Shown piece by piece: positions 52,004 through 61,247 of a stretch of 64,000 bases of DNA. The stretch covers positions 62,001-126,000 of the forward strand of contig NZ_CP050975.2 of NCBI RefSeq assembly GCF_012273515.2, read 5' to 3'. Numbering within the stretch: the first letter of the stretch is position 1; each line of letters opens with the position of its first letter. Origin of the DNA: Streptomyces sp. RPA4-2. GTDB taxonomy: Bacteria > Actinomycetota > Actinomycetes > Streptomycetales > Streptomycetaceae. Position numbers and translations under genes: made by a program. The notes beneath the pieces are model-generated. The model was not told the DNA's origin, searched no databases, and saw only the letters and a program-made list of their open reading frames with translations.

Positions 52004-52763
52004 ATGCGTCTACGGCTCGCCCATTGCACTCCCACTGACCTGCGGGCATGGACCGGGCTGACCGAACCACAGCTGCACCGGCTCGTCGCACGGCTCTGGG
52101 AGAAGATGCCGGATGCAGGCCGCGGCCGGCCCTGGGCGCTGCCGTTCCTCGACCGGGTCCTCCTGCTCGTCCTCGCCTACCGGACCAACCTGACAATGCA
52201 GCAACTCGGTTTCCTGTTCGGCATCTCCGACTCCGCGGTGCACCGCACTGTCGACCGTCTCGCCAGCCCTCTAGCCGAACTCCTCGGGCCGCCGCCCACC
52301 GACCGCAGGGAACTCTGGCTCGTCGACGGCACACTCATTCCCGTCCACGACAAAGCAAGGACGGCGAAGTCGAAGAACTACCGGCGCAGTGTCAACGTGC
52401 AGGTCGTCTGCCGGGCCCGCGACCGACGCGTGGTAGCCGTCGGAGACGCCTGGCCCGGAAACCGCAACGACAGCGTCGTCTTCCGCGAAACAGTCGGACG
52501 AACCCTGTCCGACCATCCACGGCTACCGCGGAAACGACCGCATCCGCACACCCCGGCGTGGGCCGGACGGCCGGATCGTCAAAGACCGAAACCACCGACG
52601 GTTCCGTAAACGACGAGCCGTGGCCGAGCATGTGATCGCCCGCCTGAAAGACCACCAGATCCTCGGCCAATGCCAATGCCAATGCCGACGCCGCGGCAAT
52701 GGCATCGATCACGCCGTCGCAGGCGTCGCCGCACTCCACAACCTCAAGTTGGAAATCCGGTAA
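52004..52763 (+). pseudogene. IS5-type DDE transposase, frameshifted
   Basis: The first part, from ATG 52004, encodes the HTH and first catalytic region: PTDLRAWTGLTEPQLHRLVA, FLFGISDSAVHRTVDRLASP, ELWLVDGTLIPVHD (first Asp) and VVAVGDAWPGNRNDSVVFRE (second Asp). After the Asp-His region at about 52530 the frame changes by one; the tail GYRGNDRIRTPRRGPDGRIV, RRFRKRRAVAEHVIARLKD (catalytic Glu) and AVAGVAALHNLKLEIR ends at TAA 52763. A small deletion near 52530 thus inactivates it. Family IS5 (IS427-like) by motifs. Confidence 0.8.
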
Positions 52764-53105
52764 CCCACACTGCCACCCCACCCCGGCATGCCCGACAGCT
52801 CATTGCGGGACATCTCTTAGACCCGCCTCGCCACAGCGACGCGGTCCTGGCCGCCTCGCACACGTATCGGGCCCGGCGTCCTCAGGGGACGCCGGGCCCC
52901 GGTGTTCCCACGGGACGCCTGCGGCGGGCCGTGACGGGGCGGACTCCCCGCGGACGACGCGCGAAGCCGGGCCGGACACGGCGGCGCCGCCCACCCTGCA
53001 GGAAGCGGCCCGGCCGCTCCCCCGGGGCGAACCGGTTCTGGCTCCGGGGCTCGACGCCGCCGGGCCGAGGGTGGGCGGCGGGCCGGGGACGGGCGGACCC
53101 GGGGG
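52764..53105. other. Region between transposase relic and acyltransferase
   Basis: No gene supported. It carries a terminator-like hairpin at 52869-52899 and probably one end of the transposon relic (GCGGGACATCTCTTAG at 52805-52820). Confidence 0.45.
52869..52899 (-). terminator. Hairpin terminator
   Basis: Perfect 13-base arms GGGCCCGGCGTCC and GGACGCCGGGCCC with loop TCAGG, about 210 bases past the stop of the acyltransferase gene. Confidence 0.65.
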
Positions 53106-54470
53106 TCAGGCGTGGGGCGCGTACGCGTGCAGCCGCTTGGTCCACTCCGGTGCGGCGAGCGCCTGCGCGGCATTGCGCGGGACGCTGAAGTGCACGTCCC
53201 GGCTGTCGTCGTCCAGCGGCGTGGGAGTGACCAGGAGCGACCACGGCACGGGGCTGGCGGGGAACTCGAACCAGAACGGCCGTCCCGCGCCGAAGTCGAT
53301 CTCGTAGACGGGCAGCCGGCTGACGTTGTTGACCGCAACGGTTCCCCCGAAGGCGTCCAGGGCCATGCGGCTCAGGACGAGGTGGGTGCGGCAGGCGTCG
53401 CGCTGGGCCTGCAGGAAGGCGACTTCGTCGCGGACCCGGTCGGCGGTGATGCCGTCGACGGCCCGGCGGACGGTCGCGACGGTGTCGGCGAGGGAGGCGG
53501 CGCGCAGTTCTCCGGCCGGCAGGGCCGGGGTGACGTTGGTGACGGCGTTGCCCCAGTATCCGTCGGGCAGGGCCGCGCGCAGGGCGGAGCGCAGGCCGAC
53601 GACCATGCCGAGCCGTTCCACGCTGTCGTCGGGGCGCGCCCGCAGCTCGGCGAGGACCTTCCACAGGTGGGCGCTGAGGGCGTCGCCGCTGGAGACCCGC
53701 AGGCCGCTGCCGGCGAGCCCGGCGCGGGCGTGCTCCTTCAGCGCCCGTATCTCGTCGGCGGCGAAGCGCAGGGTGACGGTGCGCACGCGCCGCGCGCCGG
53801 CGTTGACCCGGAGGATGAAGCGGGCCTTCTGAGGTCCGGACACCAGGGCGTACTGGGTGCTGTGCCGTGCGGCGTCCGGCGCGGCGCCCTGCGCGACGCC
53901 GTCCAGGAGCGTGCGGGCGTACGGCGCCGCGCGGTGCTCCTCGCCGTGGTGGACGCGTGACCAGTGCCGCAGGAAGTCGAGGTATCCCGCGCCGTCGACG
54001 ATGCTGTGGTTGATCGCGATGCCGAGGACCGAACCGCCGCCGCGCATATGGGTGACCCGCACGGTCAGCAGGGGGGTGTCGTGCCCGACGATCCGGAAGG
54101 CGCTGGCCTTGTGGAGGTAGGAGCCGATGTCGTCCTTGGCCGAGCGGCCGAGTCCGTACGCGGGCATGGGCCGGTCGCTGTGGCTCTCGGTGAACGGGAC
54201 GCCCGCGTCGTCGCAGACGACGCTGAGTCCGCGGTCGTCGTCGCGGACCAGCCGTCCGGTCAGCAGCGGGTAGTGCGGCAGGGTCGCGGCGAGCGAGGCG
54301 CGCAGCGCAGCGGCGTCCAGCGTCCGGCGGTAGTAGAAGGTGCGCGGGGTCGCGAACGTGCCGGTCATGAGGTCGTAGACACTCAGGCGCACGCGCTCCG
54401 CGCTCGCCGCGCCGGCCCGGACGGTGACGGTGTGGTGCCGTGTCCGGGACGCAGCTGAAGAGTTGTTCAC
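53106..54470 (-). CDS. BAHD/condensation-like acyltransferase
   Basis: 454 residues from ATG 54470. The catalytic motif AINHSIVDGAGYLDFLRHWS is an HxxxDG, and EIDFGAGRPFWFEFPAS late in the protein matches the DFGWG-type motif of BAHD acyltransferases (plant and fungal; also trichothecene acetyltransferase relatives). Domains: FYYRRTLDAAALRASLAATL, LPHYPLLTGRLV in the first half; RFAADEIRALKEHARAG in the second. It would transfer an acyl group from CoA or a carrier to a hydroxyl or amine, for example on a sugar of the final glycoside. It is divergent from the 3-dehydrase gene across a shared promoter region. Confidence 0.8.
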   Translation of the reverse strand: MNNSSAASRTRHHTVTVRAGAASAERVRLSVYDLMTGTFATPRTFYYRRTLDAAALRASLAATLPHYPLLTGRLVRDDDRGLSVVCDDAGVPFTESHSDRPMPAYGLGRSAKDDIGSYLHKASAFRIVGHDTPLLTVRVTHMRGGGSVLGIAINHSIVDGAGYLDFLRHWSRVHHGEEHRAAPYARTLLDGVAQGAAPDAARHSTQYALVSGPQKARFILRVNAGARRVRTVTLRFAADEIRALKEHARAGLAGSGLRVSSGDALSAHLWKVLAELRARPDDSVERLGMVVGLRSALRAALPDGYWGNAVTNVTPALPAGELRAASLADTVATVRRAVDGITADRVRDEVAFLQAQRDACRTHLVLSRMALDAFGGTVAVNNVSRLPVYEIDFGAGRPFWFEFPASPVPWSLLVTPTPLDDDSRDVHFSVPRNAAQALAAPEWTKRLHAYAPHA

Positions 54471-54782
54471 TGTGCCTCACTGAGATCGGCCTGCGGGCGC
54501 GCCTGTTGACCTGACACTCCAGCGTTCCGCGGACCGGGCGAGGAAATCCCTAGTCCTCGTCCGCGGGCCGTCGTGGTGGGTGTGCGGGCGGCCGACGGCC
54601 GTGCGCGGGGCCGGTTTTGGTGGATCCCTAGACTTGTCCGGCAGCGCTGGGCACGCCGGTGCGCGGTGTGTTGGGCTGGGTTTCCCGGACGGCAGACACC
54701 GGTCCGGGGACCCCGCTCGCACTTCCTGCCGTCGAGGCCACGGCTCCGTCCCCGCCGGCAGCCACAGGGAGGCCACCAGCCG
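54471..54782. promoter_or_regulatory. Divergent promoter region with CTAG-containing -10 boxes
   Basis: Between acyltransferase (-) and 3-dehydrase (+). It contains GGATCCCTAGACT at 54622-54634, whose TAGACT is a good -10 hexamer for the + gene, and AAATCCCTAGTC at 54545-54556. The first box is almost identical to GAATCCCTAGACT upstream of the P450 gene at 63064-63076. CTAG is rare in this DNA. Confidence 0.55.
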
Positions 54783-56084
54783 ATGGGCAACGACAAGACA
54801 GAGATCCTCGACCTGGTACGCGAGTACCACCGCAGTAACGCGTCCTCGGGATTCGTGCCCGGTATCACGTCCGTCATGGCCTCCGGTGCCGTCCTCGACG
54901 AGGAGGACCGTGTCGCGATGGTCGAGGCGGCCCTGGACCTGCGGATCGCCGCCGGACCGAGCTCACGCAAGCTGGAACGCGCGCTGGCCAAGTACTTCGG
55001 CCTGCGCAAGGCGCATCTGACGAACTCCGGTTCGTCGGCGAACCTGCTGGCCCTCAGCTCGCTCACCTCGCCCCAGCTGGAGGACAGCCGTCTGGTGCCG
55101 GGCGACGAGGTGGTCACCGTGGCCGCCGGGTTCCCGACGACCGTCAACCCGATCCTCCAGAACGGTCTGGTGCCGGTCTTCACCGACATCGAGATCGGCA
55201 CCTACAACCCGACGCCGGAGCGCATCGAGCAGGCGATCGGGCCGCGCACGCGGGCGATCATGGTGGCGCACGCGCTCGGCAACCCGTACGCCGTCGAGGA
55301 GATCGCGCAGATCGCCGACGACCATGGTCTGTTCCTCATCGAGGACAACTGCGACGCGCTGGGCAGTACCTACAACGGCCGTCTCACCGGCACGTTCGGT
55401 GACCTGGCGACCGAGAGCTTCTACCCGGCGCACCACATCACGATGGGTGAGGGCGGGGTGGTCCTGACGGACAACCTGGCGCTGGCCCGCATCGTGGAGT
55501 CCATGCGTGACTGGGGCCGGGACTGCTGGTGCGAGCCGGCCGAGGACAACCGCTGCTTCAAGCGGTTCGAGCACCAGATGGGGACGCTGCCGGCCGGCTA
55601 CGACCACAAGTACATCTTCTCCCACGTGGGCTACAACCTGAAGTCGACCGACGTGCAGGCGGCCCTCGGGCTGCAGCAGTTGACGCACATCGACGAGTTC
55701 GGCAAGGCCAGGCGCCGCAACTGGGCGCGGCTGCGGGAGGGCCTGGACGGTCTTCCGCACCTGATCCTGCCGGAGGCGACGCCGGGCAGCGACCCGAGCT
55801 GGTTCGGTTTCGCCATCACCGTCGTGCCGGGGGCCCCGTTCGCGCCGGGGGCGCTGATCGACCACCTGGAGTACAGCAAGGTGGCCACCCGGCGCTTCTT
55901 CGCGGGCAACCTCACCCGTCACCCGGCGTACGAGGGGCGGGAGTTCCGGGTCAGCGGTCCGCTGACCAACAGCGACATCACCACCGAGAGCACGTTCTGG
56001 ATCGGTGTGTTCCCCGGCCTGACGGACGAGATGATCGACTACAGCATCTCGACGGTGAGCGAGTTCGTCACGCTGCCCCACTGA
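54783..56084 (+). CDS. NDP-hexose 3-dehydrase (E1/SpnQ type, PMP and [2Fe-2S])
   Basis: 433 residues from ATG 54783 with GGGAGGCC upstream. DegT/EryC1 aminotransferase fold but PLP lysine replaced by His: FYPAHHITMGEGGVV. The iron-sulphur Cys set of the E1 subgroup is present: DNCDALG, then DWGRDCWCEPAEDNRCFKRF. This enzyme removes the 3-hydroxyl of NDP-4-keto-hexoses with a pyridoxamine cofactor and an electron donor, as E1 in ascarylose and SpnQ in forosamine formation. Its presence points to a 3-deoxy sugar. It overlaps convergently with the glycosyltransferase gene by 17 bases at its end. Confidence 0.92.
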   Translation: MGNDKTEILDLVREYHRSNASSGFVPGITSVMASGAVLDEEDRVAMVEAALDLRIAAGPSSRKLERALAKYFGLRKAHLTNSGSSANLLALSSLTSPQLEDSRLVPGDEVVTVAAGFPTTVNPILQNGLVPVFTDIEIGTYNPTPERIEQAIGPRTRAIMVAHALGNPYAVEEIAQIADDHGLFLIEDNCDALGSTYNGRLTGTFGDLATESFYPAHHITMGEGGVVLTDNLALARIVESMRDWGRDCWCEPAEDNRCFKRFEHQMGTLPAGYDHKYIFSHVGYNLKSTDVQAALGLQQLTHIDEFGKARRRNWARLREGLDGLPHLILPEATPGSDPSWFGFAITVVPGAPFAPGALIDHLEYSKVATRRFFAGNLTRHPAYEGREFRVSGPLTNSDITTESTFWIGVFPGLTDEMIDYSISTVSEFVTLPH

Positions 56085-57315
56085 TGTCGGCCGGCCGGCC
56101 GGTGCGGTGCCGGCGGTGCTGCGCGGCCCAGCCCTGAAGGGTGTCGGCGGCGCGGGCGGCACCGCCGGCGTCGCGGACCGCGGCGCGCATCCGCCGCAGG
56201 GCGGCGGGGGTGCCTGGGTCGGCCAGCAGCCCGTTCACGGTGCGGGCGAGGACCTCGGCGTCGAGGCCGGTCCGCGACAGGGTGCGGCCGACCCCGCACT
56301 CCTCCAGCCGCTGTGCGCTGAGGCCGAGTTCGTGGGCGCGCGGGATGGCCACCACGGGCGTGGCGAAGTACAGGGCCTCCATGAGGCTGCCCATGCCGGC
56401 GTGGCAGACGAGGACGTCCGCGTGCGGCAGCACGGCGGGGTGCGGCAGCCACTCGTGGACCTCGACGTGCGCGGGCAGCGGTCCCAGCTGTGCGCGGTCG
56501 GCGCCGTGTCCGAGCGTCATCACGACGTGCCAGGAGGCCGGGTCGAAGGCCTGGGCGCAGGTGCGGAAGAAGTCGCCGCGGTCGCCCGACTCGGTGCCCA
56601 GGGACACCAGTGCGGTGCGCCGGCCGTCCGCCGGCGGCGACCAGAGGCCGGCCGGGGCCTCGGTGACCATGGGGCCCACGAACGCGAAGCGGTCGTCGAA
56701 GGTGTCGCCCTCGATCTGGAAGTCCCGCGGCAGGAAGACGAGGTTGTGCTCGTCCCACTCGGTGCCGTAGCGGCTCATCTCGTCCAGGCCGATGCCGTGT
56801 TCGCCCATGAACTCGATGAGGACGCCGGCGCCCTTGGCCATGACCGGGTCGGCCCGGTCCCACATCTGGGCGCGCAGGGAGAAGGTCTCGTTCGCCGCGT
56901 GGCTGGGGAACATCTGCACCGGCAGGGCGTCGAGGACCCGGGCGGCGACCCGTCCGGCGGCGACGTTCTCGAAGTCGTAGAGGACGGCGTCCGGGGGGTC
57001 CTGGGCGAGGGCGGTCAGGGCGGCGGGGAACACGGTGCGGATGGTGTCCACCAGCAACGCGTAGCCCTCCGCGGCCAGTTGGCCGGGGGCCGGGTCGGCG
57101 GCGCGGTAGAACTCGCCGCGCGCGGAGGTGTAGGTGACGGCGCGGGCGCCCGCCTCCTCGACCAGGCCGGCGTACCGCTCGTCCACGACGTAGGTCACCC
57201 GGTGGCCGGCGGCGATGAGCGCGCGGGCGACGCCGAGGCTCGGAGCGACGTGCCCGAAGTCCGCGAAGGGCAGGACGGCGCAGTGGAGCGGGCGGGGGTC
57301 GGTGCGGTGCGGCAT
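56068..57315 (-). CDS. Glycosyltransferase, MGT (GT1) family
   Basis: 415 residues from ATG 57315 with AAGGAACAG upstream. The opening HCAVLPFADFGHVAPSLGVA has the His base found in GT1 enzymes. The C-terminal nucleotide-sugar region shows LVSLGTESGDRGDFFRTCAQ, VHEWLPHPAVLPHADVLVCH, AGMGSLMEALYFATPVVAIP, the macrolide-glycosyltransferase pattern (OleD-like), which does not need an activator protein. It probably adds one deoxysugar to the aglycone. Its 3' end overlaps the 3-dehydrase gene by 17 bases. Confidence 0.9.
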   Translation of the reverse strand: MPHRTDPRPLHCAVLPFADFGHVAPSLGVARALIAAGHRVTYVVDERYAGLVEEAGARAVTYTSARGEFYRAADPAPGQLAAEGYALLVDTIRTVFPAALTALAQDPPDAVLYDFENVAAGRVAARVLDALPVQMFPSHAANETFSLRAQMWDRADPVMAKGAGVLIEFMGEHGIGLDEMSRYGTEWDEHNLVFLPRDFQIEGDTFDDRFAFVGPMVTEAPAGLWSPPADGRRTALVSLGTESGDRGDFFRTCAQAFDPASWHVVMTLGHGADRAQLGPLPAHVEVHEWLPHPAVLPHADVLVCHAGMGSLMEALYFATPVVAIPRAHELGLSAQRLEECGVGRTLSRTGLDAEVLARTVNGLLADPGTPAALRRMRAAVRDAGGAARAADTLQGWAAQHRRHRTGRPADISGAA

Positions 57316-57401
57316 CGGCTGTTCCTTCGGTACGGCGGTGGCCTCGGACGGTGCGCCCGCGGCCGCCGGGGAGAGAGGCGGGCCCGCTGCCGGGGAACCG
57401 G

Positions 57402-58004
57402 TCACGTGCCGCGCAGCGCCGCGTAGTGGGCGAGGCAGTCCTCGTAGCGCGGCAGCAGGCCTGTGCGGCGGGCGGTGGCGACGGCGACGGCCCGGGAGTC
57501 CTTGGCCGACATCAGCGGGGTCTCCGACAGCTGCCACGGTAAGTCCAGTTCGGCGTCGAGGGGGTCGATGTCGACCTGGGTGCCGGGGACGAACTCGGTG
57601 GAGCACAGGTAGGAGACGCAGGTGTCGTCGGTGAGGGCGAGGAAGCCGTGCACGAGCCCTTCGGAGACGAAGACGCTGTCGCCGGACTCGGCGCTCATCC
57701 AGTTCGCCTCGTGTGCGCCGAAGGTGGGCGAGCCGAGGCGCACGTCGACGACGATGTCGAGGATCGCGCCGCGTACGACGCACACGACCTTCGCCTGGCC
57801 GGGTGGCAGCAGGGTGCCGTGGAGCCCGCGCAGGGTGCTCTTGCGGGAGACCGAGTAGTTCACCTGCACGAGGGGCACCGGTCTGCCGATCTCCTCGGCC
57901 AGCCTGTCGTGGCGGAACGACTCGTAGAAGTTCCCGCGCACATCACCGATCTTGTGCGGTGTGATGTGGAAAGCGTCCGGCACAGCCATCTCTCGAACCT
58001 TCAT
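57402..58004 (-). CDS. dTDP-4-keto-6-deoxyhexose 3- or 3,5-epimerase
   Basis: 200 residues from ATG 58004. RmlC-like cupin: IGDVRGNFYESFRHDRLAEE, LVQVNYSVSRKSTLRGLHGT (the catalytic His in RGLHG), PGQAKVVCVVRGAILDIVVD, FVSEGLVHGFLALTDDTCVS (second His) and DIDPLDAELDLPW. Full length for the family. Whether C3 only or both C3 and C5 are inverted cannot be read. Its ribosome site is weak. In the same direction as the glycosyltransferase and divergent from the ketoreductase at 58196. Confidence 0.9.
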   Translation of the reverse strand: MKVREMAVPDAFHITPHKIGDVRGNFYESFRHDRLAEEIGRPVPLVQVNYSVSRKSTLRGLHGTLLPPGQAKVVCVVRGAILDIVVDVRLGSPTFGAHEANWMSAESGDSVFVSEGLVHGFLALTDDTCVSYLCSTEFVPGTQVDIDPLDAELDLPWQLSETPLMSAKDSRAVAVATARRTGLLPRYEDCLAHYAALRGT

Positions 58005-58195
58005 GGTGGCAGCACCATAGGGCGGGCCGGTCGAGGACCGTTGAAGAGCCGCACAGGGCACGGTCGAGTCGAACGGTCCTGGAGGGGTCCTCGATCGCCG
58101 GATGCCACAGTGACCGCGCAAAACCGACGTCCGCCGCCGTGGCGCACGGGACGACGTACGGGTGCGGGGCGACCCGGGCCAAAAGGGGGAGCGGC

Positions 58196-59179
58196 ATGTC
58201 GCTGGTCGGTACGCAGGGAGTGCCCGGAGCGCCGGGCGGATCGTCCGGCCGGGTGGTCGTCCTCGGCGCGACCGGTTTCGTCGGCCGGCACGCGGGCGCG
58301 GCCCTGGAGGCGGCCGGTCATGAGGTCCTCGCCGTCGCGCGGCAGGCCGCGAAGACCCCGGCCTCGTGGCAGTTCTGCCCGATGGACCTGGTCAAGGACG
58401 GGCCGGCCGCGCTGACGCGGCTGATCGACGCGGAGCGTCCGGTGGCCGTCGTCAACGCGGCCGGCGTGGCCTGGTCGTCGTCGGTCGGCGTCATGCGGCA
58501 GGGCAACCAGCTGCTCGTGGAGCAGCTGCTGGCGGCGCTGGACGCCGCCTCGTGGCAGCCGCGCCTGGTGCATCTGGGCTCGGTGCACGAGTACACGCCG
58601 CAGCCCGCGGGCGTCCTGCTCGCCGAGGACTCCCCCACCCGCCCGGGGACGGACTACGGGCAGTCGAAACTGCTCGGCAGCCAGGCCGTCCTGCGCTCCG
58701 CCCAGGAGGGCCGGACGAACGCGGTGGTGCTGCGGCTGTCGAACGTCATCGGCTCCGGGATCCCGCCCGGCAGCCTGCTGGGCCGGGTGGCGCGGCAGCT
58801 GCTCGCCCGGCCGGCGCCGGGTGAGCCCGTCACGGTGCAGCTGTCCCCGCTGCGCAGCAGCCGGGACTTCGTCGACGCCAAGGACGCGTCCGAGGCGGTG
58901 GTGGCCGCGACACGGACGCCGCGGGCGCGGGGCAGGGTGGTGAACATCGGCAGCGGCACCTCGCTGCATGTGCGCACCGTGGTCGACCGGCTGATCGCGG
59001 CGAGCGGGCGGGCGGTGCGGCTGGTCGAGGACACCGGCGGTACGGTGCGGCCCGCCGCGGACGCGGACTGGATGTGCGTGGACGTCACCGCGGCGCGTGA
59101 GCTGCTGGGCTGGTCGCCCCGCCGCGGGCCCGAGGAGGCCGTACGGGACCTGTGGGAGGCGGCGGAGTGCTCCGTCTGA
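58196..59179 (+). CDS. NDP-hexose 4-ketoreductase
   Basis: 327 residues from ATG 58196 with AAGGGGGAG upstream. Extended SDR: RVVVLGATGFVGRHAGAALE (NAD(P) loop), VNAAGVAWSS, GSVHEYTPQP (Ser), DYGQSKLLGS (Tyr-x-x-x-Lys), VVLRLSNVIGSGIPPGSLLG. This is the UrdR/LanR-like group that reduces the 4-keto group of deoxysugars, the last step before transfer. C3-C4 stereochemistry cannot be predicted. Divergent from the epimerase gene. Confidence 0.85.
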   Translation: MSLVGTQGVPGAPGGSSGRVVVLGATGFVGRHAGAALEAAGHEVLAVARQAAKTPASWQFCPMDLVKDGPAALTRLIDAERPVAVVNAAGVAWSSSVGVMRQGNQLLVEQLLAALDAASWQPRLVHLGSVHEYTPQPAGVLLAEDSPTRPGTDYGQSKLLGSQAVLRSAQEGRTNAVVLRLSNVIGSGIPPGSLLGRVARQLLARPAPGEPVTVQLSPLRSSRDFVDAKDASEAVVAATRTPRARGRVVNIGSGTSLHVRTVVDRLIAASGRAVRLVEDTGGTVRPAADADWMCVDVTAARELLGWSPRRGPEEAVRDLWEAAECSV

Positions 59180-59334
59180 GCCGCGCCGCCGGGCCGCGTG
59201 CGGCCGGCGGCGCGCCGACGCGTGGGCGCGGGCACGGGGAGACCGGTGACCTGGCCCGCCGAACAGCTCACCGCGCGGGCACGCGGGCAGGGAAGGGCCG
59301 GGGGCGGGCGTGAGCCCGTCCGGCGGCTCCCTGG

Positions 59335-60123
59335 TCAGCCCGGCAGCAGGCTGAGGTCGGCGGTGGTGACCCGGTCCATGAGGACGTGCTGGCGGATCTG
59401 CTGCAGTCCCGCGGAGGGTTCCAGGCCCAGTTCGTCACGGAGCAGTTGGCGCAGCCGCTGGTAGACCTGGAGGGCCTCGCTGCTGCGGCCGCAGCGCTGG
59501 AGCGCGATGATGAGGCCGCCCTGGAACCACTCGTGGAGCGGGTAGGTGCTGGCCAGTTCCTTGAGTTCGGCGACGAGTTCGCGGTGCTGGCCGAGTCCGA
59601 GCCCCGCGGTGATGCGCAGCTCCAGGGCGTGCATGTGGAGCTCCTCCAGGCGCAGCGCGTACGCCTGGAGGCAGGGGCCCTGGCCGATGTCGGCGAACGG
59701 CTGGCCGGACCACCAGGCCAGTGCGGTCTGGAGGCGTTCGGTGGCCGTGCGGGCGTCACCGGCCTCGATCGCGGACCGTGCCTGGACGGTGAGCCGTTCG
59801 AACTCCTCGGCGTCGTAGTCGCCGGGGGCCACCCGCAGGATGTAGCCGGTGGCCCGGGTGACGAGCGGTCCCGTTCCGGCGGCCGTCTCGTCGTCGCTCT
59901 GCAGGAGTTTGCGCAGCTGGTAGACGTAGGTCTGGACGGTGGCGGTGGCGCTGCGCGGCGGGGTGCGCTCCCACAGTTCGCCGGCGATCGCGGAGATCGA
60001 CACCAGGGTGTTGCGGCGGGCCAGCAGCAGCGCCAGCATCTGGCGGACCTTCGGAGCGGTGGGTGTCACGGGCCGTCCGTCCCGGGTCACCTCGAGCAGT
60101 CCCAGGGTGCGGAAGGTCAGCAT
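59335..60123 (-). CDS. SARP-family pathway activator
   Basis: 262 residues from ATG 60123. The N-terminal winged helix (LTFRTLGLLEVTRDGRPVTP, RQMLALLLARRNTLVSISAI, GELWERTPPRSATATVQTYV) and the bacterial transcriptional activation domain (DAEEFERLTVQARSAIEAGD, ELHMHALELRITAGLGLGQH, QVYQRLRQLLRDELGLEPSA) make a small SARP like ActII-ORF4 or RedD. It lacks the ATPase of large AfsR proteins. Its start overlaps the rmlB stop (ATGCTGA), so it is translated with the sugar gene. It is probably the activator of this cluster. Confidence 0.93.
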   Translation of the reverse strand: MLTFRTLGLLEVTRDGRPVTPTAPKVRQMLALLLARRNTLVSISAIAGELWERTPPRSATATVQTYVYQLRKLLQSDDETAAGTGPLVTRATGYILRVAPGDYDAEEFERLTVQARSAIEAGDARTATERLQTALAWWSGQPFADIGQGPCLQAYALRLEELHMHALELRITAGLGLGQHRELVAELKELASTYPLHEWFQGGLIIALQRCGRSSEALQVYQRLRQLLRDELGLEPSAGLQQIRQHVLMDRVTTADLSLLPG

Positions 60124-61127
60124 GCGGGGGTCCCGGTCGCGGGCCCGTCGGCCTCGGTGGCGGCGGGCTCCCACCAGTCGCGGTTGTCGCGGTACCAGGC
60201 GACGGTCTCGGCGAGGCCCTCGGTGAAGTCCTTCTGCGGTTTGTAGCCCAGCTCGGTGTGGGCCTTGCTCCAGTCGACCGAGTAGCGGCGGTCGTGGCCC
60301 TTGCGGTCGGTGACGTACTCGACCTGGTCCCAGGACGCGCCGCACGCCTCCAGGAGGCGTTCGGTGAGCCGCCGGTTGTCGAGCTCGGTGCCGCCGCCGA
60401 TGTTGTAGATCTCGCCGGCCCGTCCCCGGGTGCGGACCAGTTCGATGCCGCGGACGTGGTCGTCGATGTGCAGCCAGTCGCGCACGTTCATCCCGTCGCC
60501 GTACAGCGGGACCTTCCTGCCCTGCAGGAGGAGGCTGACGAAGAGCGGGATGATCTTCTCGGGGTACTGGTGGTGGCCGTAGTTGTTGGAGCAGCGGGTC
60601 ACCCGTACGTCCAGGTCGTGGGAGCGGTGGTAGACCAGGGCGAGCAGGTCGCTGGCGGCCTTGGAGGCGGCGTAGGGCGAGTTGGGGTTCACGGACTGCT
60701 CCTCGGAGCAGGAGCCGGTCGAGATGGAGCCGTAGACCTCGTCGGTGGAGACGTGCACGAAGGTGCCGATGCCGTGCTGCAGTGCGGCGTCCAGGAGCAC
60801 CTGGGTGCCCATGACGTTGGTGCGGACGAACTCGGCGGAGCTGGACAGCGAGCGGTCGACGTGCGACTCGGCCGCGAAGTGGACGACCTGGTCGTGCTCG
60901 GCGATGAGGGGGCCGACGACGTCCGGGTCGCAGATGTCGCCGACGACGAGCCGGAAGCGGGGGGAGTCGGCGACCTCGTCGAGGCTGGCCCGGTTGGCGG
61001 CGTAGGTGAAGGCGTCCAGGACGGTCACCGAGACGTCGTCGGGGCCGAGGGGGCCGAGGAGGGTGCGGACGTAGTGGGAACCGATGAAGCCGGCACCGCC
61101 GGTCACCAGGATGCGTGTCTGACTCAT
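60117..61127 (-). CDS. rmlB: dTDP-glucose 4,6-dehydratase
   Basis: 336 residues from ATG 61127. RILVTGGAGFIGSHYVRTLL (NAD loop), VVHFAAESHVDRSLSSSAEF, HVSTDEVYGSI (Thr, Asp-Glu), SPYAASKAASDLLAL (YxxxK) and RCSNNYGHHQYPEKIIPLFV are the hallmark RmlB motifs. It turns dTDP-glucose into dTDP-4-keto-6-deoxyglucose, the entry step for the sugars of this cluster. A thymidylyltransferase partner is not in the window. The upstream DNA holds a 13-base tandem repeat; the stop overlaps the SARP start. Confidence 0.93.
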   Translation of the reverse strand: MSQTRILVTGGAGFIGSHYVRTLLGPLGPDDVSVTVLDAFTYAANRASLDEVADSPRFRLVVGDICDPDVVGPLIAEHDQVVHFAAESHVDRSLSSSAEFVRTNVMGTQVLLDAALQHGIGTFVHVSTDEVYGSISTGSCSEEQSVNPNSPYAASKAASDLLALVYHRSHDLDVRVTRCSNNYGHHQYPEKIIPLFVSLLLQGRKVPLYGDGMNVRDWLHIDDHVRGIELVRTRGRAGEIYNIGGGTELDNRRLTERLLEACGASWDQVEYVTDRKGHDRRYSVDWSKAHTELGYKPQKDFTEGLAETVAWYRDNRDWWEPAATEADGPATGTPAC

Positions 61128-61247
61128 CGGGATTGCGGCGCCAGGTACCCCGTCGGGGTCGCGGTTGACGCCGTCCTCCTTCCTCGTGTGTGCGGTGTGG
61201 TGCGCGAATCCGGCCGGTGGGCCGGTCTGTTCGGGGCAACGGCTCGG

